Source: Ichthyophis bannanicus
Lineage: Eukaryota > Chordata > Amphibia > Gymnophiona > Ichthyophiidae
Length of the DNA: 64,000 nucleotides
Direction of reading: 5' to 3'
NCBI GenBank assembly: GCA_033557465.1
Contig: CM066033.1
Coordinates: 903,304,808 to 903,368,807 of the forward strand
The notes under the pieces were generated by a model. That model ran no database searches, was not told where the DNA came from, and saw nothing but the letters and a program-made list of their open reading frames with translations. Made by a program: the position numbers and the translations under genes. This document shows, piece by piece, positions 22,011-34,436 of the stretch; within the stretch, counting starts at the first letter, position 1; each line of letters opens with the position of its first letter.

Positions 22011-24968
22011 ATGGTTCGGAAGAATGTATCCTTGAAGGATACTACCAAAAGCAGAGAGGTTCCACAAAAGAGTAAAGTAGCCCAAATGCCCTCAAGTATG
22101 GAGCAGACAGAGCTTAAAGATCCTAAATTACCCATGTCTAACAATAGCCAAATTAATATGAATAAAATACATTCTCTAAAATGCTTGTATGCAAATGCTA
22201 GAAGTCTAAAGAATAAGATGGGAGAGTTAGAATATATAGCACTAAATGAAAGGTTAGATATGATTGGAATATCAGAGACATGGTGGAAGGAGGACAACCA
22301 GTGGGACACTGTGATACCTGGGTACAAACTATATCGTAATGATAGAGCTGATCAAATTGGTGGAGGGGTTGCTCTCTATGTTAGAGAGGGCATGGCCTCA
22401 GAAAGGAGTAATGTTTTGCAGGAAACAAAATCTGCTGTAGAATCTATATGGATTGAAATTCCATATAAAAGGGGGAAGGCAATGGCAGTGGGGGTGTACT
22501 ATCGAGCACCTGGCCAGAATGACCAAATGGATGATGAAATGCTCAAAGAAATCAAGGAAGCTAACAAAAGTTACAGCGCAGTAATAATAATGGGTGATTT
22601 CAATTACCCCGGTATCGACTGGGTCAGTGTCACGTCAGGACATGCTAGGGAGATAAAGTTCCTAGATGAAATAAATGACTGCTTCTTGGAGTAGCTGGTT
22701 CATGAACCGACCAGAGAGGAAGCCATATTAGACCTAGTCCTTAGTGGAACACCAGATCTAGTGCAAGAGATAAGGGTGTTGGGGCCACTTGGCAATAGTG
22801 ATCATAGCATGATCGCCTTTGATTTAATTAGTGGAGGAGGGATAGTAAGGAAATCCACAGTACTACCTTTTAACTTTTGAAAGGGAGACTATGATAAAAT
22901 GAGGAAAACAGTTAAGAAAAAACTAAAAGCAGCAGTTGCAAAGGTTAAAGACGTACATCAAGCTTGGGTGTTGTTGAAAAATACTATCTTGGAAGCCCAG
23001 ACCAGCTGTATTCCACGATTTAAGAAAAGTGGAAGGAAGTCCAAAAAACTGCCAGCATGGTTTAAAGGTGAGGTCAGAGAGGCTGTTGTTGCCAAAAAAG
23101 CATCTTTCAGGAAATGGAAAAAAGAGCCAAACGACGAAACCTAGAAACAGCACAAGCACTGGCAAGTCAAATGCAAGGCATTGATAAGGCAGGCAAAGAG
23201 AGAATTTGAGAAGAAGCATGCTGCGGAAGCAAAAACGTGAAATAAGGACCTTTTCAAGTACATTCGTAGCAAAAAACTTGTGAGAGAGTCAGTTGGTCCA
23301 TTAGATGATAAAGGGGTTAAAGGAGTACTAAGAGGCGACAAGGCGATAGCGGAGAGACTGAATGAATTCTTTGCTTCGGTCTTTACTGAGGAAGATGTAG
23401 GGATGTTACCCATGACTGAAGTGGTATTTAAAGGTGCGGAAGAATTGAAGGAAATATTGATACATCGGGAAGATGTCTTACAACTATTAGATAAACTGAA
23501 GAGTAGCAAATCACCTGGGCTGGATGGTATACATCCAAGGGTGTTGAAAGAACTGAAATATGAGATTGCAGACCTGCTATCAGTAATCTGTGAACTATCA
23601 TTAAAATCATCTCTAATAACTGAAGATTGGAGGATCGCCAATGTAACACCAATTTTTAAAAAGGGTTCCAGGGGTGATCCGGGAAACTACAGACCGGTGA
23701 GCCTGACGTCAGTACCGGGAAAAATGGTAGAAACCATCATAAAGAATAAAATTACTCAGCATGTAGATAGTCACAACCTAATGGGAGACAGCCAACATGG
23801 CTTTAGACAAGGAAGATCTTGTCTTACTAATCTGTTATGTTTTTTGAAGGAGTGAATAAACAGGTGGACAAAGGTGAGTCGGTTGATATTGTGTATCTGG
23901 ACTTTCAGAAAGCCTTTGACAAGGTCCCTCATCAGAGACGTTTGGCAAAACTAAAGAGTCATGGGATTGGAGGCAGTGTACTATTGTGGATCAGGAACTG
24001 GTTAAAAGACAGAAAGCAGAGGGTAGGGCTAAATGGCCAATTTTCCCAATGGAGAAAGGTGAATAGTGGTTTACCCCAGGGATCTGTGCTGGGTCCGCTG
24101 CTTTTTGACATATTCATAAATGACCTGGAAAGTGGAATAACGAGCGAGGTTATCAAATTTGCAGATGACACAAAACTATTTAAAGTTGTTAAAACCCAAG
24201 AGAATTGTGAAAAATTGCAAGAGGATCTTGATAAATTGGAAGACTGGGCATCAAAATGGCAGATGAAATTTAATGTGGACAAGTGCAAGGTTATGCACCT
24301 AGGGAAGAACAACCCAAACTATGGTTACACGATGCAAGGTTCCACATTAGGAACCACCACCCAGGAAAAGGATTTAGGCGTCATTGTGGATACCATGTTA
24401 AAACCCTCGGCCCAGTGTGCAGCGGCGGCCAAGAGAGCAAATAGAATGCTAGGTATGATAAGGAAAGGAATGGAAAATAAAACAAAATATATTATAATGC
24501 TTCTATATCGTTCCATGGTGAGACCGCACCTTGAATATTGTGTGCAATTCTGGTCGCCATATCTTAAAAAGGATATAGCGATTTTGGAAAAGGTTCAGAG
24601 AAGAGCCACCAAAACGGTAAAGGGGATGGAAGGATACTCCTATGAAGAAAGGCTAAAAAGGTTAGGGCTCTTTAACCTGGAAAAGAGACGGCTGAGGGGA
24701 GATATGATAGAAGTCTATAAATTAATGAACGGAGTGGAACGGGTAAACGTAGATCGATTGTTTACGAGAATATAGAAAGACTAGGGGACATGCAATGAAG
24801 CTACAGGGTAAACTATTTAAGACTAATAAAAGAAAATATTTTTTCACTCAACGTGTAATCAAACTCTGGAATTTGTTACCGGAGGATGTAGTAAAGGCTG
24901 TTAGTGTAGCTGGGTTTAAAAAAGGTTTGGACAAGTTCCTGGAGGAAAGGTCCATAAACCATTATTAA
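22011..24968 (+). pseudogene. CR1 ORF2: APE endonuclease and reverse transcriptase, several breaks
   Basis: The 22,011-22,694 frame is an APE-type endonuclease with YANARSLKNK, GISETWW, GGGVALYVREG and MGDFNYPGIDW. A TAG at 22,692-22,694 interrupts it before the NSDHSM block. More stops follow at about 22,878 and 23,141. The RT is in two overlapping frames: 23,280-23,855 (KSPGLDGIHPRVL, NYRPVSL) and 23,837-24,775 (YLDFQKAFDKVP motif A, SGLPQGSVLGPLLF motif B, KFADDTKL motif C). A last frame break near 24,775 precedes the C-terminal end, which reaches INHY near 24,968. It is inactive in this copy. Confidence 0.92.
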
Positions 24969-25149
24969 GAAGTGACCGAAGATATCAATGCTTGACCCAG
25001 TACAAGCATTGTGGAACTTGTGTCTCTTGGGGAAACTGCTAGGTACATATGACCTAGATTGGCCACTGTTGGAAACAGAATACTGGGCTTGATGGACCTT
25101 GGTCTGACCCAATATGGCATATCTTATGTTCTTATCTTATGTTCTTATG

Positions 25150-27023
25150 GGAAAAAAGCCTGTATTCCCAAGAAGGACAGATGTCTGAAGGGTTGAAACC
25201 TCAGATCTACTGAAGATCCACCCTGTCTTTCCTAACTGGTGAGAGATAGGAAAGATATTGGAGCATGGAGCTTCAGGGATACCTAAACCTAGGGTAAGGT
25301 AGGAGCTGTCAGTACCACAGTAGTGGTTGTGTGCATAATACCCCAGACATACTGTGGGACAGTATGAACATATGCAAGCTCACTGTCTGGTACCTATAGG
25401 AAGGTAAAACCTTTATAAGCATAGACAGTTAGAGAGATAAGTATGTAAATACATATCTACCTATAAGGAAGCATCTCGACAGATACACATATATATAGAT
25501 ATATATATATATGTGTATATATATGTCTATAGTGAGATCTGGAGGGGCATAACATATGCACACGCAGCTTACAGACATATGTATCTATAGAGAAGTATAT
25601 AGAGATATATACATACATGAATATATATGTCTAAAGATAAATGTCTGCAATTAAGCAGATAGAGATATGCCCATAAGAACATTCACATGGGAGATGTGAA
25701 GAGGAAAGATTCATCTAATAAGAAGGTGGAACCTACTTGAGAAGATATATAGAGAATCTATTCCCCCTGGCTAAGATGGTGCAGGAATGCTATCCAGTGA
25801 AATAACCAGGATGGTTGCGTGAAAAACAGAGGATAATATCAGTCTGTAAACAGCAAGTCCTGAGTCCTGTAGAACTCTCGCATGGTAAATGGACAGAAAA
25901 CGCATAGGATGAGATACCAGGTTGACCTACTGGAGGGACAACAAAGGGGTATCATGCGTTATTAGTTAAATATGTGCTGTCCATGAAGGAGTAGGATACC
26001 ATGAGGACAAGCTGCAAGGAAAAAAGAGCATATTCCTTGTAGGAATTGGAGAACTCTTTAGACGTTCACGTAGAAAAGGCTTATGTCCTGTATTATAAAA
26101 GGAGATAGTAGGATGTGGAGAACCCTCACAGTCATGGAAAATGACTGAGGAAGCCTTTTCCAACCATATAGGATAGTCATTAGAGACAAAACCCCATGCT
26201 CTCTAGCAAGGGCCCATAGTAGAAAGCTTCTCTGTAAGATTGCAGAGAGCATTATGCAGGAGAATTGGGAAAGAAACTGGCTGTTGGAAAAAACCAGCTG
26301 CACGTCAACTATGCTGCCAAATCCAAAGGAATTGGAGATGGCAAGAAAAGAAGATAGTGTGATAAGCCTGAAGTGATTAGGATTATCCAAGATAGAGGAA
26401 AGCACTATCTTGGAATCACTACTAAGGCCAGACAGAAAGTAGTGGAAGACAAGACTGGAAACTTGTGGAAAAGTACCAGTAGTGCAATCACTGGAATTCC
26501 TGCATGGGCAGCTGCTGAATAAGACAGCAGAGAGAATCTTTCTGTGTAAAACAGAGAGAACAGACAGAATAAGAGGAGAAATTCCTGTCCCTGTCTGATG
26601 AGCTGCCCAGACAAAAGAAGGGAGTTTATTCAAGAGAAAAAACTCCACACTGGAATGAAGAAATGACTAGAAAGGCTAAAGAAGCCCTGCAGTGGTATGG
26701 TACCACTCTTTCAGGGGAAACCCTGGATAAGAGGGTAGAGAAACAGGAGCTGAAGGGTGACTTACCATATGGTAAGTCTGTGGAAGGAAAGAATTCATGT
26801 TGGAACAGAAAACTATCATGGGATAGTTGTTAAACCTCTCTTCTTGGTAGGAAGAAGAGGAGAAACCTGTGACCCATAGACATGAATATCCTGACAGCTC
26901 AGCATACCTAGGAGCAAATGGATGTCCTGAGAAAAGGAATCCATGTGTAGAGTTTTGAATGAAAAAACAGTGAAAAAACTTCTACTGAGAAGAAAGCAAC
27001 TGTAGGTTGTAAACTTCAGGACC
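25150..27023. other. Family-A noncoding interior (A-b)
   Basis: There is a TA-rich microsatellite at 25,487-25,528. The rest is shared with 29,880-31,740 and 49,297-50,450 (atgctctctagcaagggccc, and the gagagcat-tatgcaggagaa stretch). A 196-codon minus frame at 26,058-26,648 has no match I know and is not kept open in A-c or A-a, so I read this as noncoding. Pol would be expected here in a complete DIRS element. Confidence 0.7.
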
Positions 27024-28959
27024 CTATGGTTGCTGGGTTTGTTCAGCCTGGCTAGAGTTTGGATTCTTCAGACCAGGGCGAGGTTTCCCCTGCTTGGGAA
27101 CATTTGTATGATGGGCAGGAGAAGAGTGAAACCTTCTTCTCCTAGGGAAAGAAGGTTTGGTAGGGCATTTCCTACCTACTGGGGAAGGAGAAGGCTTAGA
27201 ATAGCCTCCAGAAACAGGGAAGTCAGTGGACCAATGAGCAACCTGATGTAAAGACTCCTTATTGAAGAGATTTTCCCCAGTGCAAGGAGTATTACCCAGT
27301 CTTTGTTGTGCCCATCTGCTTAAGTCTGAAGCTTGGAGCCAGGCTCTACGTCGTGCCCCTATGGCTATAGCAGAAGTTCTGCTAACAGACTCAAAGGAGT
27401 CTAGGGAAGCACGAGTAAGAAACCAAGAGATACTTTGAATATGACTAAGTAGTAAGGAATAGTCTGCAGTCTTGGGCTCTGAAAGAAAAGGAGTCAAAAG
27501 ATATAATTTCTTTGTGACCTCCTGAAGGGATAGACTCATATAAAAAATATATGAGAGAATCCTTGTTGACAGCATGGATGTCTGGAAGGTTTGACGTCCA
27601 AAGGCATCTAGTGTCCTAGACTCACGACCTGGTGGGTAAGAAGAGTGCTTCTTCTTACTTTTCACCTTCCTCATTGCTGATTCCACCACAATGGAATGAT
27701 GGGAAGTTGATTCTTTTGAAACCCTGGAGAGGGGGGCACCTGATACAGAAGATCAGTTGCTCTAGAAGGTGAGGGAACCCTTAAAGGTGCTTCCCACATT
27801 CTTAGAAGAAGATCCTGCAAGGAATGATGTAAAGGAAGCATTATATTTTCCTTTTCTCCAGTAGAGAGAGAGCCCTGTGTAGGATCATAGCCAGGGATAG
27901 GAATAGCAAGAGATGTTGCCATATTCAGGAGAAAATTCTGAAAAGGAGGATCTCCAAAGGGAACCGTCCCTGGGCAGGCTAGACCTGAAGAACTAGCCTG
28001 GGCACCGGAGGATCTACTTGAGAATATAGGAATATAAGATCCTGCACGGTGCAAGAAAGGATCCTTAAGGGATGGATGCTGGTATTGGAGGTCATGACCC
28101 GAGACAGTCAGTATTGCATCATCCATGCCAGGTATCGACTCCAAACTTGGTATAGAAAGGAGCGATCCCGGTGAAAGAAGCATGGAAGGAGCTGGCCCCG
28201 ATGTTACTGCGGGTACCGGCACCGATACCGATAGCTGTGTCGGAATCGAAGGCGACACCGACATCGAAGCAGTCATCAGTGGCTGCTCAGAGATCGATTC
28301 CAGACTCGGCATCGAAGGAAGCGAGTCTATCGATGCATGTCTAGAGGGTAGCGACGACGTCGGTGGTAGTATCAGCGTTGATGCCGATACTGGAAAGTCA
28401 ATCTGGGGCGTATCGACCGGTCCCGAAGGTACCGAGAAAGCCAGATGACGATCCCTGGTGAGGAGTGAATCGCTCAACACCAGTGCCGATGCCGGGGTAT
28501 CGGTACCGCTCAAAGCGGATGCCACCACCAAGCATGGCTCAGGTATGTTCTGTGAGGGGTGAGCCCCAGGAACAACCTGAAACCCCTGATAGGCTTTGGA
28601 GGCCAAAGACTCCCGCCGGGGTTTTGAAGCCAATGGACCCTTGAGGGCAAGGCCGGAGCCGTCATCATGCTGTGCATGAGACGTACCACTCAAGGGTTGG
28701 CTAGTCTTAACAGACTGTTTGTGGGTTACCTGGATCTTGTGGAGAAGAAGAAATAGTCGGTGCCCTGACACTGGAAGGGAACTTGGTATCAAGGGGAACT
28801 CGAAATGGAAAATCTCTTCTCACAATATTGTAGCCTAATGGCTCCGGAGGAAAATGGTCAGGACCCAAACAGGTTAGACACCAGTTCTTGGGAGTCTAAA
28901 AACAAAACTGTACCGCCACAGCTTAGACACTTCTTAGGAAAAGAAGGCGGCGGCTCCAT
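27024..28959 (-). pseudogene. Family-A Gag-like protein (A-b), shortened and frameshifted
   Basis: The ATG at 28,959 gives MEPPPSFPKKCLSCGG, the first C-x2-C of a zinc ribbon. A frameshift near 28,870 hides the second pair (CLTCLGPD lies in another frame). The 28,792-27,671 frame is S/P/T-rich, with SLPSMPSLESI and a second SIPSLESIPGMDD copy. A further frame change near 27,680 leads into 27,689-27,024, with VESAMRKVKSKKKHSSYPPG, IGARRRAWLQASDLSRWAQ and PCTGENLFNK, then a basic tail. Compared with A-c it lacks one roughly 100-residue repeat unit. Confidence 0.82.
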
Positions 28960-29149
28960 GATGGAGAGGCCTAGAAGGCCCAAAAAGTTTAAGACAGAAA
29001 CTGAGGGAAAAAAATTCCCTGATTTTAAGAAAAAGAAAAAACACCGGTGATACCGGTGGAGTCGGGGAGACAGCCGCGACCACAAGAAAACAAAGAATTA
29101 AAGAAAATTTTTTTTGCGGTGACAGGAGGACGTCCTGCCGGCTCCGTGG

Positions 29150-29362
29150 AAAAACGAAAACTGAGGAGAGACAGTTGGAAAGGCGGGAAGGCAGCACGCA
29201 GGCGCTGAGGGATGCTCCCAAAAGCTTTCTGATTGGACGCTGGGGAGCGTTCCCGCGCAGGCTCCGTCAGTGCCGACGTACCCATGTGAAGACTCATTCC
29301 TGCTTGTTCCTGGAGATAGCACAGATCTCCAGGAACAAGCAGGAATGAGTCTTCACATATGG
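29150..29362. repeat. A-b right ITR joined head-to-head to the start of A-c
   Basis: The right ITR of A-b (ending cctggagatagcac) is followed without spacer by atctccaggaacaagcagga, then atgagtcttcac, of A-c. This makes a palindrome with arms 29,281-29,317 and 29,325-29,362 around a 7-nt loop. A-c therefore lacks its own left ITR. Confidence 0.88.
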
Positions 29363-31740
29363 GGACTCCCAAGCTGAGATGCCTGGAGTCCGAGCATGGC
29401 ATGGTTGGAACATGCTATCCCCCACAACACCAGGCATCCTGAGGATGGAGAGTAGGAGTTGAAGAAGGAAGATGCTGTGGAACAGCTAACCTAGCACAGG
29501 ACTGCAGGAAAGGAGTCCATGTGTGGATAATGATTGTTATCAATGATATTGCAAAGAATATTGCAATATGGACCTCCGCCAACAGGATTTCATAGAAGTA
29601 TGGAGGTTCATGGATCTACTGGGAAGCCAGTAGAGGAACCGTGAAGAGGACCTCACTGAAAAGTGGAGGTAATAAACCTGTAGGAAAAACAGAGGAGGTC
29701 AGAATCCTGAAAGGTAACAGGTACCCCTGGTAGAAAAAACTGGGGTAGTACAAAAACGGTGGGCCTTCAGCGAAAGCTGTATGGTAAAAACCAAACTCTT
29801 TTGGCGGCAGAGTATCTCACTCTTGGGAGCAAAAAGAGAAAGGCTAACCGATTTGGACAAACAAGCACAGTCCTTGTGGGGAGAGAGGGTATGGGAACCC
29901 CTTGTATCCCAGGGTGAAGACAAATGCCTGAGGCGTTAAGCCTGTGAGTAACTGATCCACAATATCTCTCCTAACTGGGGTAAGCTAGGAGAGATATTAG
30001 GTACGGAGAGCTTCAGAGGTACCTAAACCTGTTAGGTTATGGTATAAGAATTGTTGACTACCACAGGAGTGGTTGTGTGTGTAGAATCCCAAACCTGCTG
30101 AATAGCAGAGGTATGGGCAAAATCCCTCTGTCAGAAACAGATAGCTATATGAGCATAGATAGTGAGATAGATAAGTATGTGGAGACAGATCTATCTATAA
30201 TAAAATATCTCATCAGATACATTATATATATATATATAGATATAGATATAGATAGATAGATATATGAATAATATATAAGAATATATCTATAGTGATATAT
30301 GGAAGGGCATAAAATACACACAAAGATAAATATGAATATGTAGGCCGAAATATGGGTGTCTGTATTTAAAGAGACAGATATATGCCTACAGCATGGAATT
30401 CACATAGAACATGTGGAGAGGAAAGATTCATCTAATAACAAGGAGGTGCAACCTACTTGAGAAGATATATAGAGAATCTATTCCCCTTGGTTATGATCCG
30501 CAAGGATGCTAGCTAGGAAAATTACCAGGATGGTCATATGAAAACAGAGGATGATATCAATCTGTAGCCAGCAAGTCCTTAGTCGTCCAAGACTCTAGCA
30601 TGGTAAGTAGACAGAAGACAGATAAGGATGAGGTATCATGTTGACCTGCTGAAGGGCAAAAAGTATGATACGTTCTTACCATGAGGACGAGCTGCAAGGA
30701 GAAAGAGCATATCCCCGATTGGGAATGCTATGGACCAAAGCAGGGAATTGGCAACTCCTTAAGCCCTTAGGTAAGAGAAGGCCTATGTCCTTTATGGCAA
30801 AAGGAGATGGTAAAAGAAGGGAGAACCTTCTAGTCATGGGAGACATGACTGAAAAGCCTTTTCTAACCATCTAAGATAGCTGTTGGAGAAAAAAAACCCA
30901 TGCTCTCTAGCAAGGGCCCATAGTGGAAAGCTTCTCTGTAGAATTGCAGAGAGCATGATGCAGGAGAATGAGGAGATAGAACTGGCTGCTAGAGAGCTAG
31001 TATCTCTGCCAACTATGCTGCCAAACCCAGGAGAGTGGAGATGGCAGAAATAGAAGACCATCTAGAAAGCTTGTAGTGAGATAATCTCCAAGATAGATGG
31101 AAGCACTGACTTGGAGCCACTACTAAGACTAGACAGAATGTTAGTGGAGGACAAATCTGGTTGTTTGTGGACAAGAACCAGTGGTTGAAACATTAAGGCT
31201 CCTGCATAGGCAGCTGCTAGCAAGATAGCAGAAAGAATCTTACTGTTGAAAAACAGAAAGAACAGACAGGAGTAGAAACTCTGGACATGTCTGATAAGCT
31301 GCCCCAAAGTAAGATGGAAACAGAGGAGGTAACTCAGAGAGGAAAACTCCACACTGGAAAGTGAGAAAACTAGAGAGGCTGAAGAAAAAAGCCCTCCGTA
31401 ATTAATTCCGCTCTTACAGAGGAAAAAGCTTGGTAAGAGGGTGAAGAGAATAGAGCTGAAGAAGACTTACCAAGTAGTAAGTCTATAGAAAGGAAAAATA
31501 CATGCTGGCACAGGAACTACCATTTAATAGTGGTCAGACCTCTTTCCTTAGCAGGAAAAGAGGAGAAATCTGTGACCTATAGGCATGAACATCCTGACAG
31601 CTCATAGAAATATAGAAAAAATGGATGTCTTTTGGAAAGAGATCCATGTGTAGGGGTTAGAATGAAGCAGTGGATTGCCTCTATTGAGAAGAAGCAACTG
31701 TAGATTCTAACCCCAAGAGTCACAAGCATTTGATGACTGA
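29363..31740. other. Family-A noncoding interior (A-c)
   Basis: No coding similarity. A TA/GATA microsatellite lies at 30,216-30,266. It is the best uninterrupted version of the family-A interior in the window: about 2.4 kb from the ICR half to the end of gag. Confidence 0.75.
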
Positions 31741-34054
31741 TCAGAAACCCTGCAGAGGCCGGGTTTGCTGAGCCTGGTGAAAAGTTGAATTCTTCAGACC
31801 AGGACGATGGCTTCCCTGTAGGGGAACATCTGTATGATGGGCAAGTGAGGAATAAAACCTTCTTCTCCTGTGGGAAGAAAGTTTGGTAGGACATTTCCTA
31901 CTTACTGGGACAGAAGAAGGTGTAGAAGAACCCTTAGGAACAGGTAAATCAGTGGACAACTGAGTAACCTGACGTAAAGACTCCTTGTTGAAAAGATTTT
32001 CTCCAGTGCAAGGAGTATGTCCCAGTCGTCGTCGTTCCCACTTGGGCAAAGCTGAAGCTTGGAGCCAGGCTCTATGTCGTGCCCCTATAGCTATAGCAGA
32101 AGTCCTGCTAACAGACTCAAAAGAGTCTAGGGAAGCACGAGAAAGAAACCAAGAGATATTCTGGATATGCTTAAGCAGTGAGGAATAGTCTGTACTCCTG
32201 GAAACTGGAAGGAAAGGAGTCAAAAGATGTAATTGCTTTGTGACCTCCTCAAGAGAAAGACTCATATAAAAAATATGAGAGAATTCTTGCAGAAAGCATA
32301 GATGTCTGGAAGGTTTGACGTCCAAAGGCATCTAGTGTCTTAGACTCACGACCTGGCGGATAAGAAGAGTGCTTTTTCTTACTCTTTATCTGCCTCATTG
32401 CTGATTCCACTACTATGGAATGATGAGGAAGTTGAGTCTTTTGGAACCCAGGAGAGGGGGGCACCTGATATAAGAGATCAGTTGCTCTGGGAGGTGGGGG
32501 TACCCTTAAAGGTGTTTCCCACATTCCTAGAAGGAGATCCTGCAAGGAATGATGCAAAGGAAGCATTATATTGTCCTTTGCTTTGGTGGAAACAGAGCCT
32601 GGTGCAGGATCATGTCCTGGAATAGGAATGGCAAGGGATCTTGCTATATCCAGGAGGAAACTCTGAAAAGAGGGATCCCCACCAGGAATCTCGCTTGGAC
32701 AGGTTAGACCTAAAGAACTAGCCTGAGCACCCACAGAGTTATCCAGAGATATAGAAATAGAAGATCCTGCAGGGTGCAGTGTGGAATGTTTAAGGGATGG
32801 TTGCTTGGACTGGTTGTCAGGAACAGCAACCGTCCTTACCACATTGTCCATGCCAGGTATCGACTCCAAGTTTGGTATAGAATGGAGCGATGCTGTTGTA
32901 AAAAGCATGGTAGGAGTTTGCCACGATGCTACTGTGGATACCGGTACTGAAGTCAATACCGGCACCGATGTCGGAGTCGGGCTCGACAAAGACATCGGAG
33001 TAGTCATCAGCGATACTTCAATCGGTACCGAGGGAACCGAAAACCTCCGGCTGCTATCCTTGGTACCGAGCCACCGGTATTGATCGGTGTCGGTACCAAA
33101 ATCTATTGGTACCCAGTCTTCCAGACTAGAAATGGATTCCAAACTCGGCATCGAGGGTAAGGAGCCTGAGAAGCGAAGCATGGAAGGCACCGACTGTGAG
33201 GGTAATGAAGACATCGGTACCGACTTCAGTACCGTGTCCGATACCGGTGAATGAAGGTCTACCAGTGGCAACTCAAGCGGCCTCAGGGGAACCGAGAGTT
33301 GCGGATCCAAGTCATTGGAACCGAGCCTTCTGTACCGCCCCGAGACGGTACCAAGGCGAGTCGGTACCCAGTCCTCCAAACTGGAGAGCGATTCCAGACT
33401 CGGCATCGAAGGAAGCGAGGCTGTCGATGCACATCTGGAGGGTACCGACGTCGGTGGCAGTATCGGTGTTGGAACCGATAAGGGAAAGACAATCTGGGAC
33501 GTATCCATCGGTCCCAAAGGCACCGAGGAGGCCAGATGACGATCCCTGGTGAGGAGTGTTTCATCCAGCACCAGTGCCGATGCAGGGGTATCGGTACCGC
33601 TCGAAGCGGATGCCACCACCGTGCATGGCTCAGGTATGTTCTGTGGGGGGTGAACCCCAGGAACAACCTGAAACCCCTTATCCGCTTTGGAGACCGAAGA
33701 CTCCCGCTGGGGTTTTGAAGCCAGGAGGCCATCGAGGGCAAAGCCGGAGCTGTCTACATGCTGTGCATGAGACGTACCACTCGAGGACTGGCTAGTCTTA
33801 ACAGACTGTTTGTGGGTTACCTGAATCAAAGTGGAAGAAGAAGGGGACGGTGCCCCGAAATTGGAGGGCAACCGTGTATCGAGGAATTCTCGATGTTGAA
33901 GATGTCTTCTCACCAAACTGTTGTCAGGACCCAAACAGGTTAGACACCGACTTCGAGGGTCTAAACATAAAGTTGCACACCGCCACAAACTGAACATTTC
34001 GTGGCCATGAAGGAAAAATAGGGGAAGCCTGAAAGGCCTAAGACCCCATGACAC
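31741..34054 (-). pseudogene. Family-A Gag-like protein (A-c), longest copy
   Basis: The frame 34,054-32,249 (601 codons) carries the second zinc pair (CLTCLGPDNSLVRR) and then a long S/P/T-rich part. That part holds three related units: SLPSMPSLESLSSLEDWVP, SLPSMPSLESISSLEDWVP and SLHSIPNLESIPGMDN. After LPLHHSLQDLLLGMWETPLR and VESAMRQIKSKKKHSSYPPG it shifts frame near 32,300. The 32,331-31,741 frame finishes with RRRAWLQASALPKWE, PCTGENLFNKE and a basic tail. The first CxxC pair is out of frame. Gag is the only protein this family encodes here. Confidence 0.85.
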
Positions 34055-34209
34055 TATGAAGAAAAAATATTCCGTTGAAAAGGAAAATCTTACAAGAAAG
34101 AAAAGAAAAACACCGGCGGTACCGGTGGCGTCGGGAAGACAGCCGCGACCACAAGAAAACTAAAAATAAAAAATAAGAATTTTCTGCGGTGACAGGAGGA
34201 CGTCCTGCC

Positions 34210-34390
34210 AGCTCCGCAGAAAAACGAAAACTGAGGAGAGACGGTTGGAAAGGCGGGAGGGCAGAATGCAGGCGCTGAGGGATGCTCCCAAAAGCTTTCT
34301 GATTGGACGCTGGGGAGCGTTCCCGCGCAGGCTTCGTCGGTACCGACGTACCCATATGTGAAGACTCATTCCTGCTTGTTCCTGGAGATA
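34210..34390. repeat. A-c right ITR
   Basis: It carries gattggacgctggggagcgt, then tcccgcgcaggcttcg, tcggtaccgacgtaccc and the terminal cctggaga, as in the ends at 29,322 and 52,911. Confidence 0.88.
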
Positions 34391-34436
34391 TGCAGAATAC
34401 ATATCTACCGACAGTAAAATATCTTGACAGATATAT

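Larger units (their letters stand above)
20878..25149 (+). mobile_element. CR1 LINE, near full length, inserted in A-b
   Basis: About 4.27 kb, with a 5' leader (20,878-21,053), ORF1, ORF2 and the CR1-type 3' end: cttgatggaccttggtctga, then cccaatatggc and short ttcttatg repeats (25,125-25,149). A-b sequence is interrupted between ggtatgg (20,877) and gaaaaaagcctgtattccca, matching an uninterrupted stretch in A-c near 29,885. The length is close to full-length CR1. Confidence 0.9.
20014..29322 (-). mobile_element. DIRS A-b: family-A element inserted in A-a
   Basis: The left end at 20,014 repeats the A-a left end almost exactly, and the right end reaches gttcctggagatagcac at 29,322. It contains a complete ICR module, noncoding interior, a CR1 insertion (20,878-25,149) and a frameshifted gag. 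No RT, RNase H or recombinase is recognisable. From 24,258 rightwards it has a nearly exact second copy at 57,792. Confidence 0.85.
24258..30465. repeat. Left copy of a 6.2-kb near-identical duplication
   Basis: This stretch matches 57,792-64,000 at offsets of 33,534-33,538. I see only a few small indels (a TA unit, an AG pair, a 3-bp loss and homopolymer changes) and no substitutions in the parts compared. The right copy continues to the window edge, so the true length is at least 6.2 kb. Confidence 0.9.
29323..34390 (-). mobile_element. DIRS A-c: family-A element lacking its left ITR
   Basis: It starts inside the ICR (second half only), continues with noncoding interior and a longer gag, and ends with a normal right ITR (tcgtcggtaccgacgtaccc, then tgcttgttcctggaga) at 34,390. 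After it, A-a resumes. A-b and A-c therefore sit in A-a as one joined unit, possibly an integration or template-switch product of two copies. Confidence 0.8.

Noticed and set aside
26058..26648. 196-codon minus frame, identical at 59,594-60,184
   Set aside because: It lies in family-A noncoding interior and is broken in the related A-c and A-a copies. Identity between the two copies comes from the recent duplication, not selection.
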